Under the pieces are notes generated by a model, which was not told the origin of the DNA, made no database searches, and worked only from the letters and a program-made list of their open reading frames with translations. DNA of 64,000 bases from Celeribacter halophilus. Its GTDB lineage: Bacteria > Pseudomonadota > Alphaproteobacteria > Rhodobacterales > Rhodobacteraceae. The translations under genes and the position numbers were made by a program. Positions 27,519-37,458 of the stretch are shown piece by piece. Each line of letters starts with the position of its first letter. Within the stretch, counting starts at the first letter, position 1. Location of the stretch: assembly GCF_900114135.1 (NCBI RefSeq), contig NZ_FORY01000015.1, positions 1 through 64,000 of the forward strand, given 5' to 3'.

Positions 27519-27595
27519 GGCGGAGTAGCTCAGTTGGTTAGAGCAGCGGAATCATAATCCGCGTGTCGGGGGTTCAAGTCCCTCCTCCGCTACCA
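27519..27595 (+). tRNA. tRNA-Met (anticodon CAT)
   Basis: A 77-base cloverleaf: acceptor GGCGGAG/CTCCGCT, D-arm GCTC-AGTTGGTTA-GAGC, anticodon stem GCGGA/TCCGC with loop ATCATAA, T-arm GGGGG-TTCAAGT-CCCTC, discriminator A and encoded CCA. The first acceptor pair is G-U. The anticodon is CAT; elongator methionine is likeliest, since the closed start pair rules against initiator, but a lysidine-type isoleucine tRNA cannot be wholly excluded. Confidence 0.96.
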
Positions 27596-27763
27596 TATCC
27601 CCTCACATCGCAAAGCAGACCAGATTCGCTCTTGAGCGTGCACCCGCATTTCTTGCGCCCCTTTCATGGATGCGTTCCAAAAGCCGCACTCACCTGAAGA
27701 CCCAAACGGGCCAGAACACGCATACGGGTTTCCGTTTCACGCCAGAGCAGGTAACATCTCCCT

Positions 27764-28405
27764 ATGTCGACACCCGCGCCTCTCTCTTGTGACCTTGACC
27801 GGATGATCGCCTGTCCGGCCTGTGATGCCTTGCTTGCGGATATATCCGTGGAGACGGGCGAAACCGCATCCTGCCCCCGCTGCCATACGGTGATCGAGGC
27901 CCCGCGCCCGCTGGCCATGACACGGATCATCATGTTGGCACTGGCCGCTCTGATCCTGATGATTGCAGCGGTGTTTTTCCCCTTTCTCGAACTCGGCGCG
28001 GCAGGCATGGTGCGACGGAGTTCCTTGCTGGACACGGTGATGGCCTTTGCCACCGGATTAACCGCACCGCTGACCATCGCCATGGCGGCGCTGATCGTGA
28101 TTCTGCCCGTCAGCCGGTTTCTGGCGCTTCTTTATGTGTTGGGGCCTATGGCCTTTGGCTGGCATCCGGCGCGCCATGCGGCAAAGGTCTTTCGGCTGGC
28201 CGAAGCCCTGCGTCCATGGGCTATGGCGGAGGTCTTCATCGTGGGGGTGGCTGTTGCGCTGGTCAAAGTGGCCGGTCTGGCCCATGTCTCGCTCGGCCCA
28301 GCTTTCTGGGCCTTCGTCGCCTTGGTCGTTGTGACCGTATTGAAAGACAATTTCATGAGTAGAGTGACCGTTTGGAAAACACTGGAAGCCCGCCGCACAT
28401 CCTGA
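27764..28405 (+). CDS. pqiA: PqiA-domain membrane protein (first half)
   Basis: A 213-aa inner-membrane protein with an N-terminal zinc-ribbon-like CPACDALL...CPRC (about residues 18-45) and four hydrophobic segments. PqiA is the inner-membrane partner of the MCE protein PqiB in a lipid-transport system that protects the envelope. E. coli PqiA has two such modules in one chain of about 417 residues; here each module is a separate gene. It overlaps the second pqiA by 34 bases. Confidence 0.88.
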   Translation: MSTPAPLSCDLDRMIACPACDALLADISVETGETASCPRCHTVIEAPRPLAMTRIIMLALAALILMIAAVFFPFLELGAAGMVRRSSLLDTVMAFATGLTAPLTIAMAALIVILPVSRFLALLYVLGPMAFGWHPARHAAKVFRLAEALRPWAMAEVFIVGVAVALVKVAGLAHVSLGPAFWAFVALVVVTVLKDNFMSRVTVWKTLEARRTS

Positions 28406-29010
28406 CCGCGCGTGACGCGGGTCTGATCGGCTGCACCCAATGTGGCAAGGTGCATCTGCCCACCACAGCCACCTGCTCGCGCTGCGGAGCCACGCTACAG
28501 ATGCGCGACAAGGCCAGTCTGCAAAAGGTCTGGGCATGGCTGATCGCCGGAATCATCGTCTATATCCCCGCCAATCTCTATCCGATGCTCGCCACGGCCA
28601 GCCTTGGGCATACCACAGAGAACACCATTGTCGGCGGGGTGATCGAGTTGATGCATCACGGGTCTTACGGTGTGGCCGGAATTGTCTTTGTCGCCTCCAT
28701 CGTGATACCGGTCGCCAAATTCATCGCCATCGCCTTTCTCGCCCTCACCGTCACCCGCCGCGTGCGCATGTCGGCGCACCATCGTCATACCCTGTTTGAA
28801 GTGGTGGAATTCATTGGACGCTGGTCGATGATTGATGTCTTTGTTGTCGCGATCCTGTCCTCTCTGGTAAGACTGGATTTCGCCGCCACAATCACTCCGG
28901 GGATTGCGGCCATAAGTTTTGCGCTTTCCGTGGCGTTTACCATGATAGCGGCGCTGAGTTTCGATGAACGCCTGATCTGGGATGCGAGTGAAGATGAGCC
29001 AAGAGAATAA
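28372..29010 (+). CDS. pqiA: PqiA-domain membrane protein (second half), TTG start
   Basis: A 212-aa protein with zinc-ribbon-like CTQCGK...CSRCG (about residues 21-39) and four membrane helices, including IVYIPANLYPML. An in-frame stop at 28360-28362 and no ATG or GTG before the cysteines leave TTG 28372 as the only credible start, inside the preceding pqiA. The long overlap suggests translational coupling and 1:1 synthesis of the two modules. Confidence 0.88.
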   Translation: MENTGSPPHILTARDAGLIGCTQCGKVHLPTTATCSRCGATLQMRDKASLQKVWAWLIAGIIVYIPANLYPMLATASLGHTTENTIVGGVIELMHHGSYGVAGIVFVASIVIPVAKFIAIAFLALTVTRRVRMSAHHRHTLFEVVEFIGRWSMIDVFVVAILSSLVRLDFAATITPGIAAISFALSVAFTMIAALSFDERLIWDASEDEPRE

Positions 29011-31120
29011 CCCCACCCCTCCGGTCCAGCCCGCAGACATGGTGATCGCACCGGCAAAGCGGAGCTTCTGGCGCAACCTGTCCTATGTCTGGCTCGTGCC
29101 TCTGGCCGCGCTTGTGGTCACCCTGTTCATCGCGTGGCAAAGCTGGGCGGAACGCGGTCAGCGCATCGAAATCCTCTTCGAGAACGCGGCGGGTGTGACG
29201 GCGGATGAAACCACCCTGCGCTACCGCGACGTGAATATCGGTGTGGTGGAAGACATCACCTTCGCGCCGGATCTCTCTTCGGTCGTGGTCACCGCGCGGA
29301 TTGATCGCACTGTCGCGGCCTCGCTCCCGGCAGATGCAAAGTTCTGGATCGTCCGCCCTGAAGTCTCCGCAAGCCGGATCAGCGGGCTTTCGACCGTGCT
29401 GTCAGGGGCCTATATTCAAGCGGCCTTCACCCCCTCGACAGAGAACCGCGCCACGACATTTACCGGATTGGAGGAAACCCCTCTTATTTTGCCGGGGATG
29501 GAAGGCACCAAAGTCACGCTGCGCACGGAAGCGGGCACACAGCTTGTCCCCGGTGCACCGATCTTCCACCAAGGCATCGAGGTCGGCAAAATCGAGACCC
29601 CGCGTTTGCAGGACAGTGGCGAGGGCGTCATGGTTGATGCCTTCATCAACGCGCCCTACGACCAACGCCTGACCAGCGCGACGCGTTTCTGGCAGGTCTC
29701 CGGCTTTTCGGTGAACTTCGGCCCCGGCGGGCTGAACCTCTCGGTCGGCTCCATCGCCAGCCTCGTGCGCGGCGGCATTGCCTTTGACACGGTGTTTTCC
29801 GGCGGCGAACCGGTCCGCACCGGACAGATTTTCGACCTTTACGATGGCGAGGACACCGCGCGGGCCAGCGTCTTCCGCGAGAGCATCGAGAATGCGGTCG
29901 ATCTGACCGTGGAATTCGACGAATCCGTGAGCGGTCTGAGCGCGGGATCCTCGGTGGTTTATAAGGGCGTCAAGATCGGCTCGGTCTCCTTCCTCGGGGC
30001 TTTCATCGAAGAGAAAGACGGAGAGCAGGAGGTTGTCTTGCGCGCCGTGATCTCTATCGATCCGCAAAGGCTCGGCCTCGCCGCCGATGCCCCCGCCGCA
30101 GAGGTGATCGCCTTTTTCTCCAACGCCGTGCAAAACGGATTGCGGGCGCGTCTCGGCACACAGAGCATGTTCAGCCGGTCGCTCATCGTCGAACTGGTCG
30201 AATTGCCCGACGCCGCCCCCGCCACGCTTGGCATTTTCGCGGAAACCGCACCGCTTCTGCCCTCCGTCCCCTCGGACCTGCCGGATGTGGGCGCGACGGC
30301 GCAAGGGTTGCTGCAACGGGTCAATGACCTTCCTGTCGAGGAGCTTCTGGACCAGACCATCGCCACGCTGGCCGCCGTCGAAAGCCTTGCGGGGGATGAA
30401 AACCTGCGTGCGGCACCGGATGCCTTTGTCGGGCTCATCGACGATGCACGCGGTCTCATCGGCAGTCCGGAGACCCAAGCCCTACCTGCAGAGTTGAATA
30501 CCGCCGTCTCGGAACTGCGCGCCGTGTCCGAACAGTTGCGGCAGGCTGATGCGGTGAACCGGCTCGTGGCCGCCCTTGATGCCGCCGAAATCGCAGCCAC
30601 CTCGGTGACGGATGTCGCGGCCAATATCGATGAGGCCACGCAGACCCTGCCCGCTCTGATTGAGGACTTGCAGGCCCTGACCGCAAAAGCCAATGCGCTT
30701 GAAGTCGAACAATTCCTCGCGGCGGCGCAGGCCTTTCTCGAAGGTGCAGACCGGCTGATCGACACACCGGACACCCGCGCCCTGCCCGCCAGCCTGACCG
30801 GCGCGCTGGACGAAGCACGCTCCGCGCTCTCCGAATTGCGTGAAGGCGGGTTGATCGAGAACACCAACGCCACGCTCGCCTCGGCGCGTGATGCCTCTGC
30901 GGCGGTGGAACAGGCGACAGCAAACCTGCCGGACCTCTCTGCCCGTATCGAAGCTCTGGTGGCCGAGGCTGAAAAAACGCTGTCCGAATATGGTGCGCAA
31001 TCCAGCTTCAACCGCGAAACGCTTTCCTCGCTGCGCGAAGTCCGTGCCGCCGCCGAAGCGCTCAGCAAACTGGCCCGCGCCATCGAGCGCAACCCCAATT
31101 CCCTCTTGTTTGGACGGTGA
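28994..31120 (+). CDS. pqiB: MCE-family intermembrane lipid transport protein PqiB, long form
   Basis: A 708-aa periplasmic protein anchored by one membrane helix (about residues 27-48), followed by three MCE domains (about 55-400; repeats of the type EILFENAAGVTADETTLRYRDV). The remaining 300 residues are Ala/Leu/Glu-rich and predicted helical, well beyond the E. coli length of about 546. The family forms a hollow needle that carries lipids across the periplasm. ATG 28994 is preferred (GAGTGAAG upstream); ATG 28982 adds four residues. It overlaps pqiA before it and abuts pqiC. Confidence 0.92.
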   Translation: MSQENNPTPPVQPADMVIAPAKRSFWRNLSYVWLVPLAALVVTLFIAWQSWAERGQRIEILFENAAGVTADETTLRYRDVNIGVVEDITFAPDLSSVVVTARIDRTVAASLPADAKFWIVRPEVSASRISGLSTVLSGAYIQAAFTPSTENRATTFTGLEETPLILPGMEGTKVTLRTEAGTQLVPGAPIFHQGIEVGKIETPRLQDSGEGVMVDAFINAPYDQRLTSATRFWQVSGFSVNFGPGGLNLSVGSIASLVRGGIAFDTVFSGGEPVRTGQIFDLYDGEDTARASVFRESIENAVDLTVEFDESVSGLSAGSSVVYKGVKIGSVSFLGAFIEEKDGEQEVVLRAVISIDPQRLGLAADAPAAEVIAFFSNAVQNGLRARLGTQSMFSRSLIVELVELPDAAPATLGIFAETAPLLPSVPSDLPDVGATAQGLLQRVNDLPVEELLDQTIATLAAVESLAGDENLRAAPDAFVGLIDDARGLIGSPETQALPAELNTAVSELRAVSEQLRQADAVNRLVAALDAAEIAATSVTDVAANIDEATQTLPALIEDLQALTAKANALEVEQFLAAAQAFLEGADRLIDTPDTRALPASLTGALDEARSALSELREGGLIENTNATLASARDASAAVEQATANLPDLSARIEALVAEAEKTLSEYGAQSSFNRETLSSLREVRAAAEALSKLARAIERNPNSLLFGR

Positions 31121-31125
31121 TCAAT

Positions 31126-31686
31126 ATGGTTCGTTTTCTCCCCCTCGCCCTTCTGGCGCTCACCGCATGCGGCAGCACGGAACCGCGCTACCTGATTGAC
31201 AGCGCTCCTGCCGAGACCTCGGCCCAAGTCCGGATGCAGGTGGCGACGCTGGAAGTCCGCGATGTGTCCCTTCCGGCCTATGCCGAAGACTCGCAAATCC
31301 TGATCGAAGGGGCCGACGGGGCGTTGACGCCCTTAGACAATGCGCTCTGGGCCGACGAGCCGACCCGCGCCGTGACCATGCGCCTTGCCGAAGCCATCGG
31401 ACGCGGCGGCACTGCCACGGTGGCGGTGGAGCCTTGGCCTCTTGAAACTCCGGCGCAAGCTGAGATACATGTGCTGGTGTCAGAGATGGTTGCACGCGCC
31501 TCCGGTCAGTTCGACCTGAAAGGCCAGTTCGCAATTTCGTCATATGACCATGTTATCCGTGAACGCATAAAGCGTTTCGAAATCTCGGTGCCCCTGAACG
31601 AAGCCACCCCTCGCGGGATCGCTCAAACTTCGGGGCTGGCGCTGCAAAAACTGGCAGAGCAGATCACCCGAGAACTGGCACGGTGA
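31126..31686 (+). CDS. pqiC: PqiC-like outer-membrane lipoprotein (DUF330/ABC-type auxiliary component)
   Basis: A 186-aa lipoprotein: signal MVRFLPLALLALTAC with lipobox LTAC, then a soluble domain with YLIDSAPAETSAQVRMQVATLEV typical of the family. PqiC anchors the PqiB needle to the outer membrane. ATG 31126 is chosen for signal-peptide fit and GGACGGTGA upstream; a GTG at 31117 overlapping the pqiB stop is the alternative. Confidence 0.88.
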   Translation: MVRFLPLALLALTACGSTEPRYLIDSAPAETSAQVRMQVATLEVRDVSLPAYAEDSQILIEGADGALTPLDNALWADEPTRAVTMRLAEAIGRGGTATVAVEPWPLETPAQAEIHVLVSEMVARASGQFDLKGQFAISSYDHVIRERIKRFEISVPLNEATPRGIAQTSGLALQKLAEQITRELAR

Positions 31687-31716
31687 GTCGCGACTGATTC
31701 ATTCCTGTCAAGCGCC

Positions 31717-31760
31717 AACTACATATTGACAGAGCGCCCCCAAAAACATCTATATGATGT
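31717..31760 (+). promoter_or_regulatory. Putative NrdR box pair over the nrd promoter
   Basis: Two AT-centred motifs, AACTACATATTGACA (31717-31731) and ACATCTATATGATGT (31746-31760, outer five bases perfectly inverted), have centres 29 bases apart, close to the roughly 30-31-base spacing of paired NrdR boxes. A TTGACA -35 (31726-31731) lies within the first and a -10-like TATGAT (31753-31758) in the second, though the spacer would be long (21 bases). The match to NrdR consensus was judged by eye. Confidence 0.45.
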
Positions 31761-31764
31761 TGCT

Positions 31765-31925
31765 TCGGTTCTATCGGCGCGAGTCGATAGCCCATAGGGC
31801 AGACCGGAAAATTCCGGCACTTCCCTTGCAACTGCAAGCGGTTAACACGGCTCACAGCGCCACGGGGAACACCTCGGGAAGGCCGGACAAGCCATATCCG
31901 CGCAGTCAGGTGACCGGCCGCAGCG
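31765..31925 (+). promoter_or_regulatory. Cobalamin (B12) riboswitch upstream of nrdHIEF
   Basis: The leader shows the ordered conserved blocks of the adenosylcobalamin aptamer: AGGG-CAG-ACCGG...CCGG (31795-31816), GCAACTGCAAGCGG (31828-31841), GCCAC (31859-31863), GGGAAGGC (31876-31883) and the B12-box-like AGTCAGGTGACCGGCC (31904-31919). CGGT (31766-31769) and ACCG (31913-31916) can close P1. It would turn down the B12-independent reductase when B12 is available, logical if the cell also has a B12-dependent class II enzyme. Confidence 0.88.
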
Positions 31926-31939
31926 GACAAAAACACGAA

Positions 31940-31978
31940 CGGAGGGTTCGGAGGTGCGGGAGATGCCGTTTCCCTCCG
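31940..31978 (+). promoter_or_regulatory. Probable riboswitch expression-platform hairpin
   Basis: CGGAGGG (31940-31946) pairs perfectly with CCCTCCG (31972-31978). It lies between the aptamer and the nrdH ribosome site (AAGAGGA, 31988-31994). No U-tract follows, so control of translation or of Rho access is likelier than intrinsic termination. The switching partner is not resolved. Confidence 0.5.
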
Positions 31979-32004
31979 CGACACGACAAGAGGACGAAAG
32001 AGCA

Positions 32005-32247
32005 ATGACCACGCAGAACACCACCGACACCATCATCGTCTATTCCAAACCGGCCTGCGTGCAATGCACTGCGACCACCCGCGCGCTCGACGCGAAGGGC
32101 CTCTCCTACGACGTTATCGACCTGACACAGGACGACGATGCAATGAGCCGAGTGGCCGGTCTTGGCTACCGTCAGGCCCCTGTTGTCGTGGCAGGAGACG
32201 ATCACTGGTCCGGTTTCCGTCCCGACATGATCGCGCGTCTGGTCTGA
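32005..32247 (+). CDS. nrdH: Glutaredoxin-like NrdH
   Basis: An 80-aa redoxin that reduces NrdE. The active site is [10 protein letters not shown] (CVQC, about residues 14-17), and the C-terminal WSGFRPDMI is the NrdH signature. AAGAGGA precedes ATG 32005; the frame extends upstream into the riboswitch leader and is not translated there. It overlaps nrdI as TGATG. First gene of the class Ib operon. Confidence 0.96.
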   Translation: MTTQNTTDTIIVYSKPACVQCTATTRALDAKGLSYDVIDLTQDDDAMSRVAGLGYRQAPVVVAGDDHWSGFRPDMIARLV

Positions 32248-32729
32248 TGCCTGCCCCGGTGCCCGGGGGGCTGTCACCAGATTGCATCCCGGATATCGTC
32301 TATTACTCGTCCTCATCGGAGAACACCGTGCGTTTTATCGACAGGCTGGGCCTGCCGGCAAAGCGCATTCCTATTTCTCCGAAGGATGAAAATCCGGTGA
32401 TCGACCGACCCTTTGTCCTGATCTGCCCGACATATGCCGATGGCGAAGGGCGCGGGGCGGTTCCCAAACAGGTTATTCGCCTGTTGAACGATCCCGCCAA
32501 CCGCGCCTTGATCACAGGCGTTATTGGCACCGGAAACAGAAATTTTGGCACTTTGTTTGCCTCGTCGGGCGATGTGATCGCCCGCAAATGCAATGTCCCG
32601 CTGCTCTACAAATTCGAGCTGGCGGGATTCGACGATGACATTGCCCGGGTCCGCTCGGGGTTGGAAAAAATGGGCCGGAAATTAGGGCTCACAGAAACGG
32701 GGAATGCGCCATGCTCGACGATGGGTTGA
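32247..32729 (+). CDS. nrdI: Flavodoxin-like NrdI
   Basis: A 160-aa FMN protein that helps assemble the dimanganese-tyrosyl cofactor of NrdF. Phosphate-binding [18 protein letters not shown] and GTGNRNFG are present. The start overlaps the nrdH stop, giving about 20 residues more at the N-terminus than many NrdI proteins; no better start with a ribosome site is seen. Its 3' end overlaps nrdE by 19 bases. Confidence 0.95.
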   Translation: MPAPVPGGLSPDCIPDIVYYSSSSENTVRFIDRLGLPAKRIPISPKDENPVIDRPFVLICPTYADGEGRGAVPKQVIRLLNDPANRALITGVIGTGNRNFGTLFASSGDVIARKCNVPLLYKFELAGFDDDIARVRSGLEKMGRKLGLTETGNAPCSTMG

Positions 32730-34837
32730 ACGGCACAACAGACTACCACGCGCTCAACGCCATGCTGAATCTCTATGACGAGAAGGGGCATATTCGTTTT
32801 GAGGCTGACCGCATGGCCGCGCGTCAGTATTTCTTGCAGCATGTGAACCAGAACACCGTGTTCTTTCACTCGCTGGACGAGAAACTCGGCTATCTGGTCG
32901 AAGAAGGCTATTACGAAGCCGCCGTTCTGGACCAGTATTCCAAGAACTTCATGCGCAAGATCTGGGACGAGGCCTATGCGAAGAAATTCCGCTTTCCGAC
33001 CTTTCTGGGCGCTTTCAAATATTACACCTCCTACACGCTGAAGACCCGCGACGGTCAGCGCTATCTCGAACGCTATGAGGACCGTGTGGTGATGACCGCG
33101 CTGGCTCTGGCGCGTGGGGATGAAGACCTTGCCATGTCCTTTATGGAAGAAATCCTGTCGGGCCGGTTCCAACCCGCCACGCCGACCTTCCTCAACGCAG
33201 GCAAGAAATCCCGTGGCGAGTTGATCTCCTGCTTCCTGCTGCGTCTCGAAGACAACATGGAAAGCATTGGTCGCGGCATCAACTCCGCGCTGCAACTGTC
33301 CAAACGTGGCGGCGGCGTTGCGCTTCTGCTGACCAACATCCGCGAACATGGTGCACCGATCAAAGGGATCGAGAACCAGTCCTCCGGCGTCATTCCGGTG
33401 ATGAAACTTCTGGAAGACAGCTTTTCCTACGCCAACCAGCTTGGCGCACGCCAAGGGGCCGGCGCGGTCTATCTGCATGCACACCACCCCGACATCATGC
33501 GTTTCCTCGACACCAAACGCGAAAACGCCGACGAGAAAATCCGCATCAAGACGCTCTCTCTGGGCGTGGTGATCCCTGACATCACCTTTGAACTCGCCAA
33601 GAAAAACGCCGATATGTATCTCTTCTCTCCGCATGACGTGGAAAAGGTCTATGGCGTTCCCTTCTCGGAAATCTCGGTCACCGAGAAATACGAGGAGATG
33701 GTGGACGACAAACGCATCCGCAAAACAAAGATCAACGCCCGCGAGTTCTTCCAGACCATTGCGGAAATCCAGTTCGAGTCCGGCTATCCCTATGTGATGT
33801 TCGAAGACACTGTGAACCGGATGAACCCGATTGCGGGCCGGATCAACATGTCGAACCTCTGCTCCGAGATTTTGCAGGTCAACGAAGCCTCCGAATTCAA
33901 CGACGATCTGAGCTATTCCCATCTGGGCACGGATATTTCCTGCAACCTCGGTTCGCTCAACATCGCGAAAACCATGGACGGCAAGAACCTCGGCCAGACC
34001 GTCGGCACCGCCGTGCGCGCGCTGACCGCTGTGTCGGAAATGTCCGCGATTGATAGCGTGCCTTCGATCCGTCGCGGCAATGACGAAAGCCATGCCATCG
34101 GTCTGGGCCAGATGAACCTGCACGGGTTCCTTGCCCGCGAACGCATCCATTACGGCAGCCCCGAAGGGATCGAGTTCACCTCCGTCTATTTTGCCGCCGT
34201 GGCCTATCATGCGATCCGCGAGAGCAACGCTCTGGCACGTGAATATGGCGAGACCTTCAAAGGGTTCGAAGACTCCGATTACGCCAACGGAAGCTTCTTC
34301 GACAAATACACCGACCGCGACTGGCTCCCTGAAAACGAGGCTGTCAAAGCGCTGTTTGATGGGATGGACCTGCCGACCCGCGAAGACTGGGCCAAGCTCA
34401 AGGACGCGGTGATGAAAGACGGGCTGTATAATCGCAACCTGCAAGCCGTGCCGCCGACCGGTTCGATCTCCTACATCAACAACTCCACCTCTTCGATCCA
34501 TCCGATCGTCTCGAAAGTCGAGATCCGCAAAGAAGGCAAGATCGGGCGCGTCTACTATCCGGCGGCCTATATGGACAACGACAATCTCGAATACTATCGC
34601 GATGCCTACGAGATAGGGCCGGAGAAACTGATCGACACCTATGCGGCGGCCACCGAGCACGTCGATCAGGGCCTGTCGCTCACATTGTTCTTCCCCGCAG
34701 AAGCCACCACGCGCGACATCAATAAAGCCCAGATCTACGCGTGGAAAAAAGGCATCAAAACCATCTATTATATCCGCCTGCGTCAGGCTGCCCTTGAGGG
34801 CACCGAGGTGCAAGGCTGCGTGTCCTGCACGTTGTAA
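32711..34837 (+). CDS. nrdE: Class Ib ribonucleotide reductase, alpha subunit
   Basis: A 708-aa oxygen-dependent, B12-independent reductase making dNDPs. It lacks the N-terminal ATP-cone, as class Ib enzymes do. Visible motifs: the redox cysteine in [16 protein letters not shown], the radical-site [23 protein letters not shown] and the C-terminal shuttle cysteines GCVSCTL. It starts inside nrdI. Unusually, nrdF does not follow directly. Confidence 0.97.
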   Translation: MLDDGLNGTTDYHALNAMLNLYDEKGHIRFEADRMAARQYFLQHVNQNTVFFHSLDEKLGYLVEEGYYEAAVLDQYSKNFMRKIWDEAYAKKFRFPTFLGAFKYYTSYTLKTRDGQRYLERYEDRVVMTALALARGDEDLAMSFMEEILSGRFQPATPTFLNAGKKSRGELISCFLLRLEDNMESIGRGINSALQLSKRGGGVALLLTNIREHGAPIKGIENQSSGVIPVMKLLEDSFSYANQLGARQGAGAVYLHAHHPDIMRFLDTKRENADEKIRIKTLSLGVVIPDITFELAKKNADMYLFSPHDVEKVYGVPFSEISVTEKYEEMVDDKRIRKTKINAREFFQTIAEIQFESGYPYVMFEDTVNRMNPIAGRINMSNLCSEILQVNEASEFNDDLSYSHLGTDISCNLGSLNIAKTMDGKNLGQTVGTAVRALTAVSEMSAIDSVPSIRRGNDESHAIGLGQMNLHGFLARERIHYGSPEGIEFTSVYFAAVAYHAIRESNALAREYGETFKGFEDSDYANGSFFDKYTDRDWLPENEAVKALFDGMDLPTREDWAKLKDAVMKDGLYNRNLQAVPPTGSISYINNSTSSIHPIVSKVEIRKEGKIGRVYYPAAYMDNDNLEYYRDAYEIGPEKLIDTYAAATEHVDQGLSLTLFFPAEATTRDINKAQIYAWKKGIKTIYYIRLRQAALEGTEVQGCVSCTL

Positions 34838-34842
34838 GATAA

Positions 34843-34872
34843 GTGAGCTGCTTGCTTCGGTGAGCAGCTCGC
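34843..34872 (+). terminator. Stable hairpin just after nrdE
   Basis: A 10-bp stem, GTGAGCTGCT (34843-34852) with AGCAGCTCGC (34863-34872, one G-U pair), begins 6 bases after the nrdE stop. It is followed by AACCAAAAATG rather than a T-run, so it may be an attenuator or processing site rather than a full terminator. Confidence 0.5.
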
Positions 34873-35074
34873 AACCAAAAATGTGAAATCGCAATGAAAA
34901 AGGTGTCCGAGCGCCAACTCAAACACCTTCTTCTTTCGATCCCGTTCTAATCAGACAAGGCGGGGCCTATCGAATCAGAGAGGGATGAAGTTCACATCTC
35001 ATAACTACTTCTCTGTGGTTGAGTAGGCAATCCTTTTAGGAGCGCGTCTGAATAACCATTTCGAGGAGCTGGGC

Positions 35075-35215
35075 ATGACAAAACGTCATTCTCCCCCGCC
35101 TCCCGGTAAACGGTATGTATATCGCCCATGGCGTATATGTCCGAAGACTGGGAAAAAGCTATATGCGAAGCATTATGGCTTTAAGGCATGGCCAATCTTA
35201 GTCTCTGACGACTAA
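35075..35215 (+). CDS. 46-aa basic small protein between nrdE and nrdF
   Basis: ATG 35075 is preceded by GAGGAG (35063-35068) at ideal spacing. The peptide begins MTKRHSPPPPGKRYVYRPW, then has CPKTGKKLYAKHYGFKAWPI and ends LVSDD. It is rich in Lys, Arg, Tyr and Pro and has one cysteine. The repeated GK(R/K)xY pattern recalls short uncharacterised alphaproteobacterial proteins, from memory only. Function unknown; position suggests a link to ribonucleotide reductase or a recent insert. Confidence 0.6.
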   Translation: MTKRHSPPPPGKRYVYRPWRICPKTGKKLYAKHYGFKAWPILVSDD

Positions 35216-35236
35216 AATCACTTTGAAAATATTACT

Positions 35237-35250
35237 GGCGGGAAACCGCC
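35237..35250 (+). terminator. Weak hairpin after the small ORF
   Basis: GGCGG-GAAA-CCGCC followed by TGTAATTTT: a short 5-bp stem with a stable tetraloop and an interrupted T-run, 21 bases after the small ORF. A weak intrinsic terminator or attenuator is plausible. Confidence 0.4.
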
Positions 35251-35379
35251 TGTAATTTTGCATTATTGGTGCGCGCATTTCTTCGCAGGCGAAAGGTGAT
35301 CTTTGGCGTTCCTGCTGTTTGCTTTCCTTTCTGTATCCGATAGACTGTCAGTCTTCGTAGAATGTTTTTAAGGTAGTAA

Positions 35380-36375
<996 letters not shown>

Positions 36376-36392
36376 TCCCGCTTCAACACAAC

Positions 36393-36428
36393 AAAAAGGG
36401 CAGGCATCAACAGCCTGCCCTTCTTTTA
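36393..36428. terminator. Bidirectional terminator between nrdF and aglK
   Basis: GGGCAGGC (36398-36405) pairs perfectly with GCCTGCCC (36413-36420), with AAAAA on the left and TTCTTTT on the right, so it can end transcripts from both convergent operons. Confidence 0.85.
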
Positions 36429-36444
36429 TCTATACACCGAAACC

Positions 36445-37455
36445 TTAGCGAATCGCCAAACCCGCCTCGTCAAAGAGATGCGTGCGGCCCTCACCGAATT
36501 TCAGGCCGACCTTTTCGCCCGGCTGGTGCGGCGCGTCGCCGAGGTCGCGAATGGTCATCTGTCCGGCACCGTTTTCGGCATCGACGATGATATAGGCGTC
36601 AGCCCCCAGATACTCGACCACATCAACCACACCGTCGACATCCCCCTGACCGGCGGCTGTGATGGAAATATGTTCGGGCCGAATGCCCAGATCCTTGCCC
36701 TTGTCGCCCAGCCCCACGGCCTTGGCCGGAATGACATTCATTTTCGGACTGCCGATGAACTGCGCCACAAACAAGTTTCCGGGCCGTTCATAAAGCTCCT
36801 TTGGCGACCCGACCTGCGCGATCTTGCCGGCTTCCAGCACCACAATCCGGTCGGCCAAAGTCATGGCTTCCACCTGATCGTGTGTCACATAGATCATTGT
36901 CGATTTCAAAGAGCGGTGCAGTTTCGCCAGCTCATAGCGCATCTCCACGCGAAGCGCCGCGTCGAGGTTCGACAAGGGCTCGTCAAAGAGAAACGCCGTG
37001 GGATCGCGCACGATGGATCGCCCGATGGCAACACGCTGACGCTGGCCACCCGAGAGGTCTTTGGGGCGACGGTCCATATAGTCTTCGAGCTTGAGCACTC
37101 GCGCGGCCTCGTCGACCTTTTCCTTGATCACCTCTTTCGGTTCGCCTGCCGCCTTCAGGGCAAAGCCGACATTGTCGCGCACCGACATATGCGGATAGAG
37201 CGCGTAGCTCTGGAACACCATTGCGAGTCCCCGTTTCGAAGGCGGCTCTGCGGTGGCGTCGCGGTCCCCCACAAAAATCTTGCCGCGAGAGGTCTCTTCC
37301 AACCCCGCAATCATCCGCAGCAAGGTGGATTTCCCGCAGCCAGAAGGGCCGACGAAAATGATGAACTCACCTTCGTCAATCTTGAGGTCGACCCCCTTGA
37401 TCACCTGGACTTCGCCGAACCATTTCTCGACGGCCTGTAGTTCAATGCTAGACAT
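36445..37455 (-). CDS. aglK: Sugar ABC transporter ATPase (MalK/UgpC/AglK type)
   Basis: A 336-aa ATPase with Walker A GPSGCGKST (about residues 35-43), LSGGQRQRVAIGR signature (about 134), Walker B FLFDEPLSNLD and a C-terminal TOBE regulatory region (about 240-335). It powers the AglEFG importer encoded upstream. Last gene of the operon, 3 bases after the glycosidase gene. The specificity of the transporter is set by AglE, so the exact sugar is uncertain. Confidence 0.92.
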   Translation of the reverse strand: MSSIELQAVEKWFGEVQVIKGVDLKIDEGEFIIFVGPSGCGKSTLLRMIAGLEETSRGKIFVGDRDATAEPPSKRGLAMVFQSYALYPHMSVRDNVGFALKAAGEPKEVIKEKVDEAARVLKLEDYMDRRPKDLSGGQRQRVAIGRSIVRDPTAFLFDEPLSNLDAALRVEMRYELAKLHRSLKSTMIYVTHDQVEAMTLADRIVVLEAGKIAQVGSPKELYERPGNLFVAQFIGSPKMNVIPAKAVGLGDKGKDLGIRPEHISITAAGQGDVDGVVDVVEYLGADAYIIVDAENGAGQMTIRDLGDAPHQPGEKVGLKFGEGRTHLFDEAGLAIR

Positions 37456-37458
37456 AGT

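Noticed and set aside
32606-34894. A 762-codon minus-strand open frame opposite nrdI/nrdE
   Set aside because: Antisense to highly conserved nrdE; its start and stop do not fit any promoter or ribosome site.
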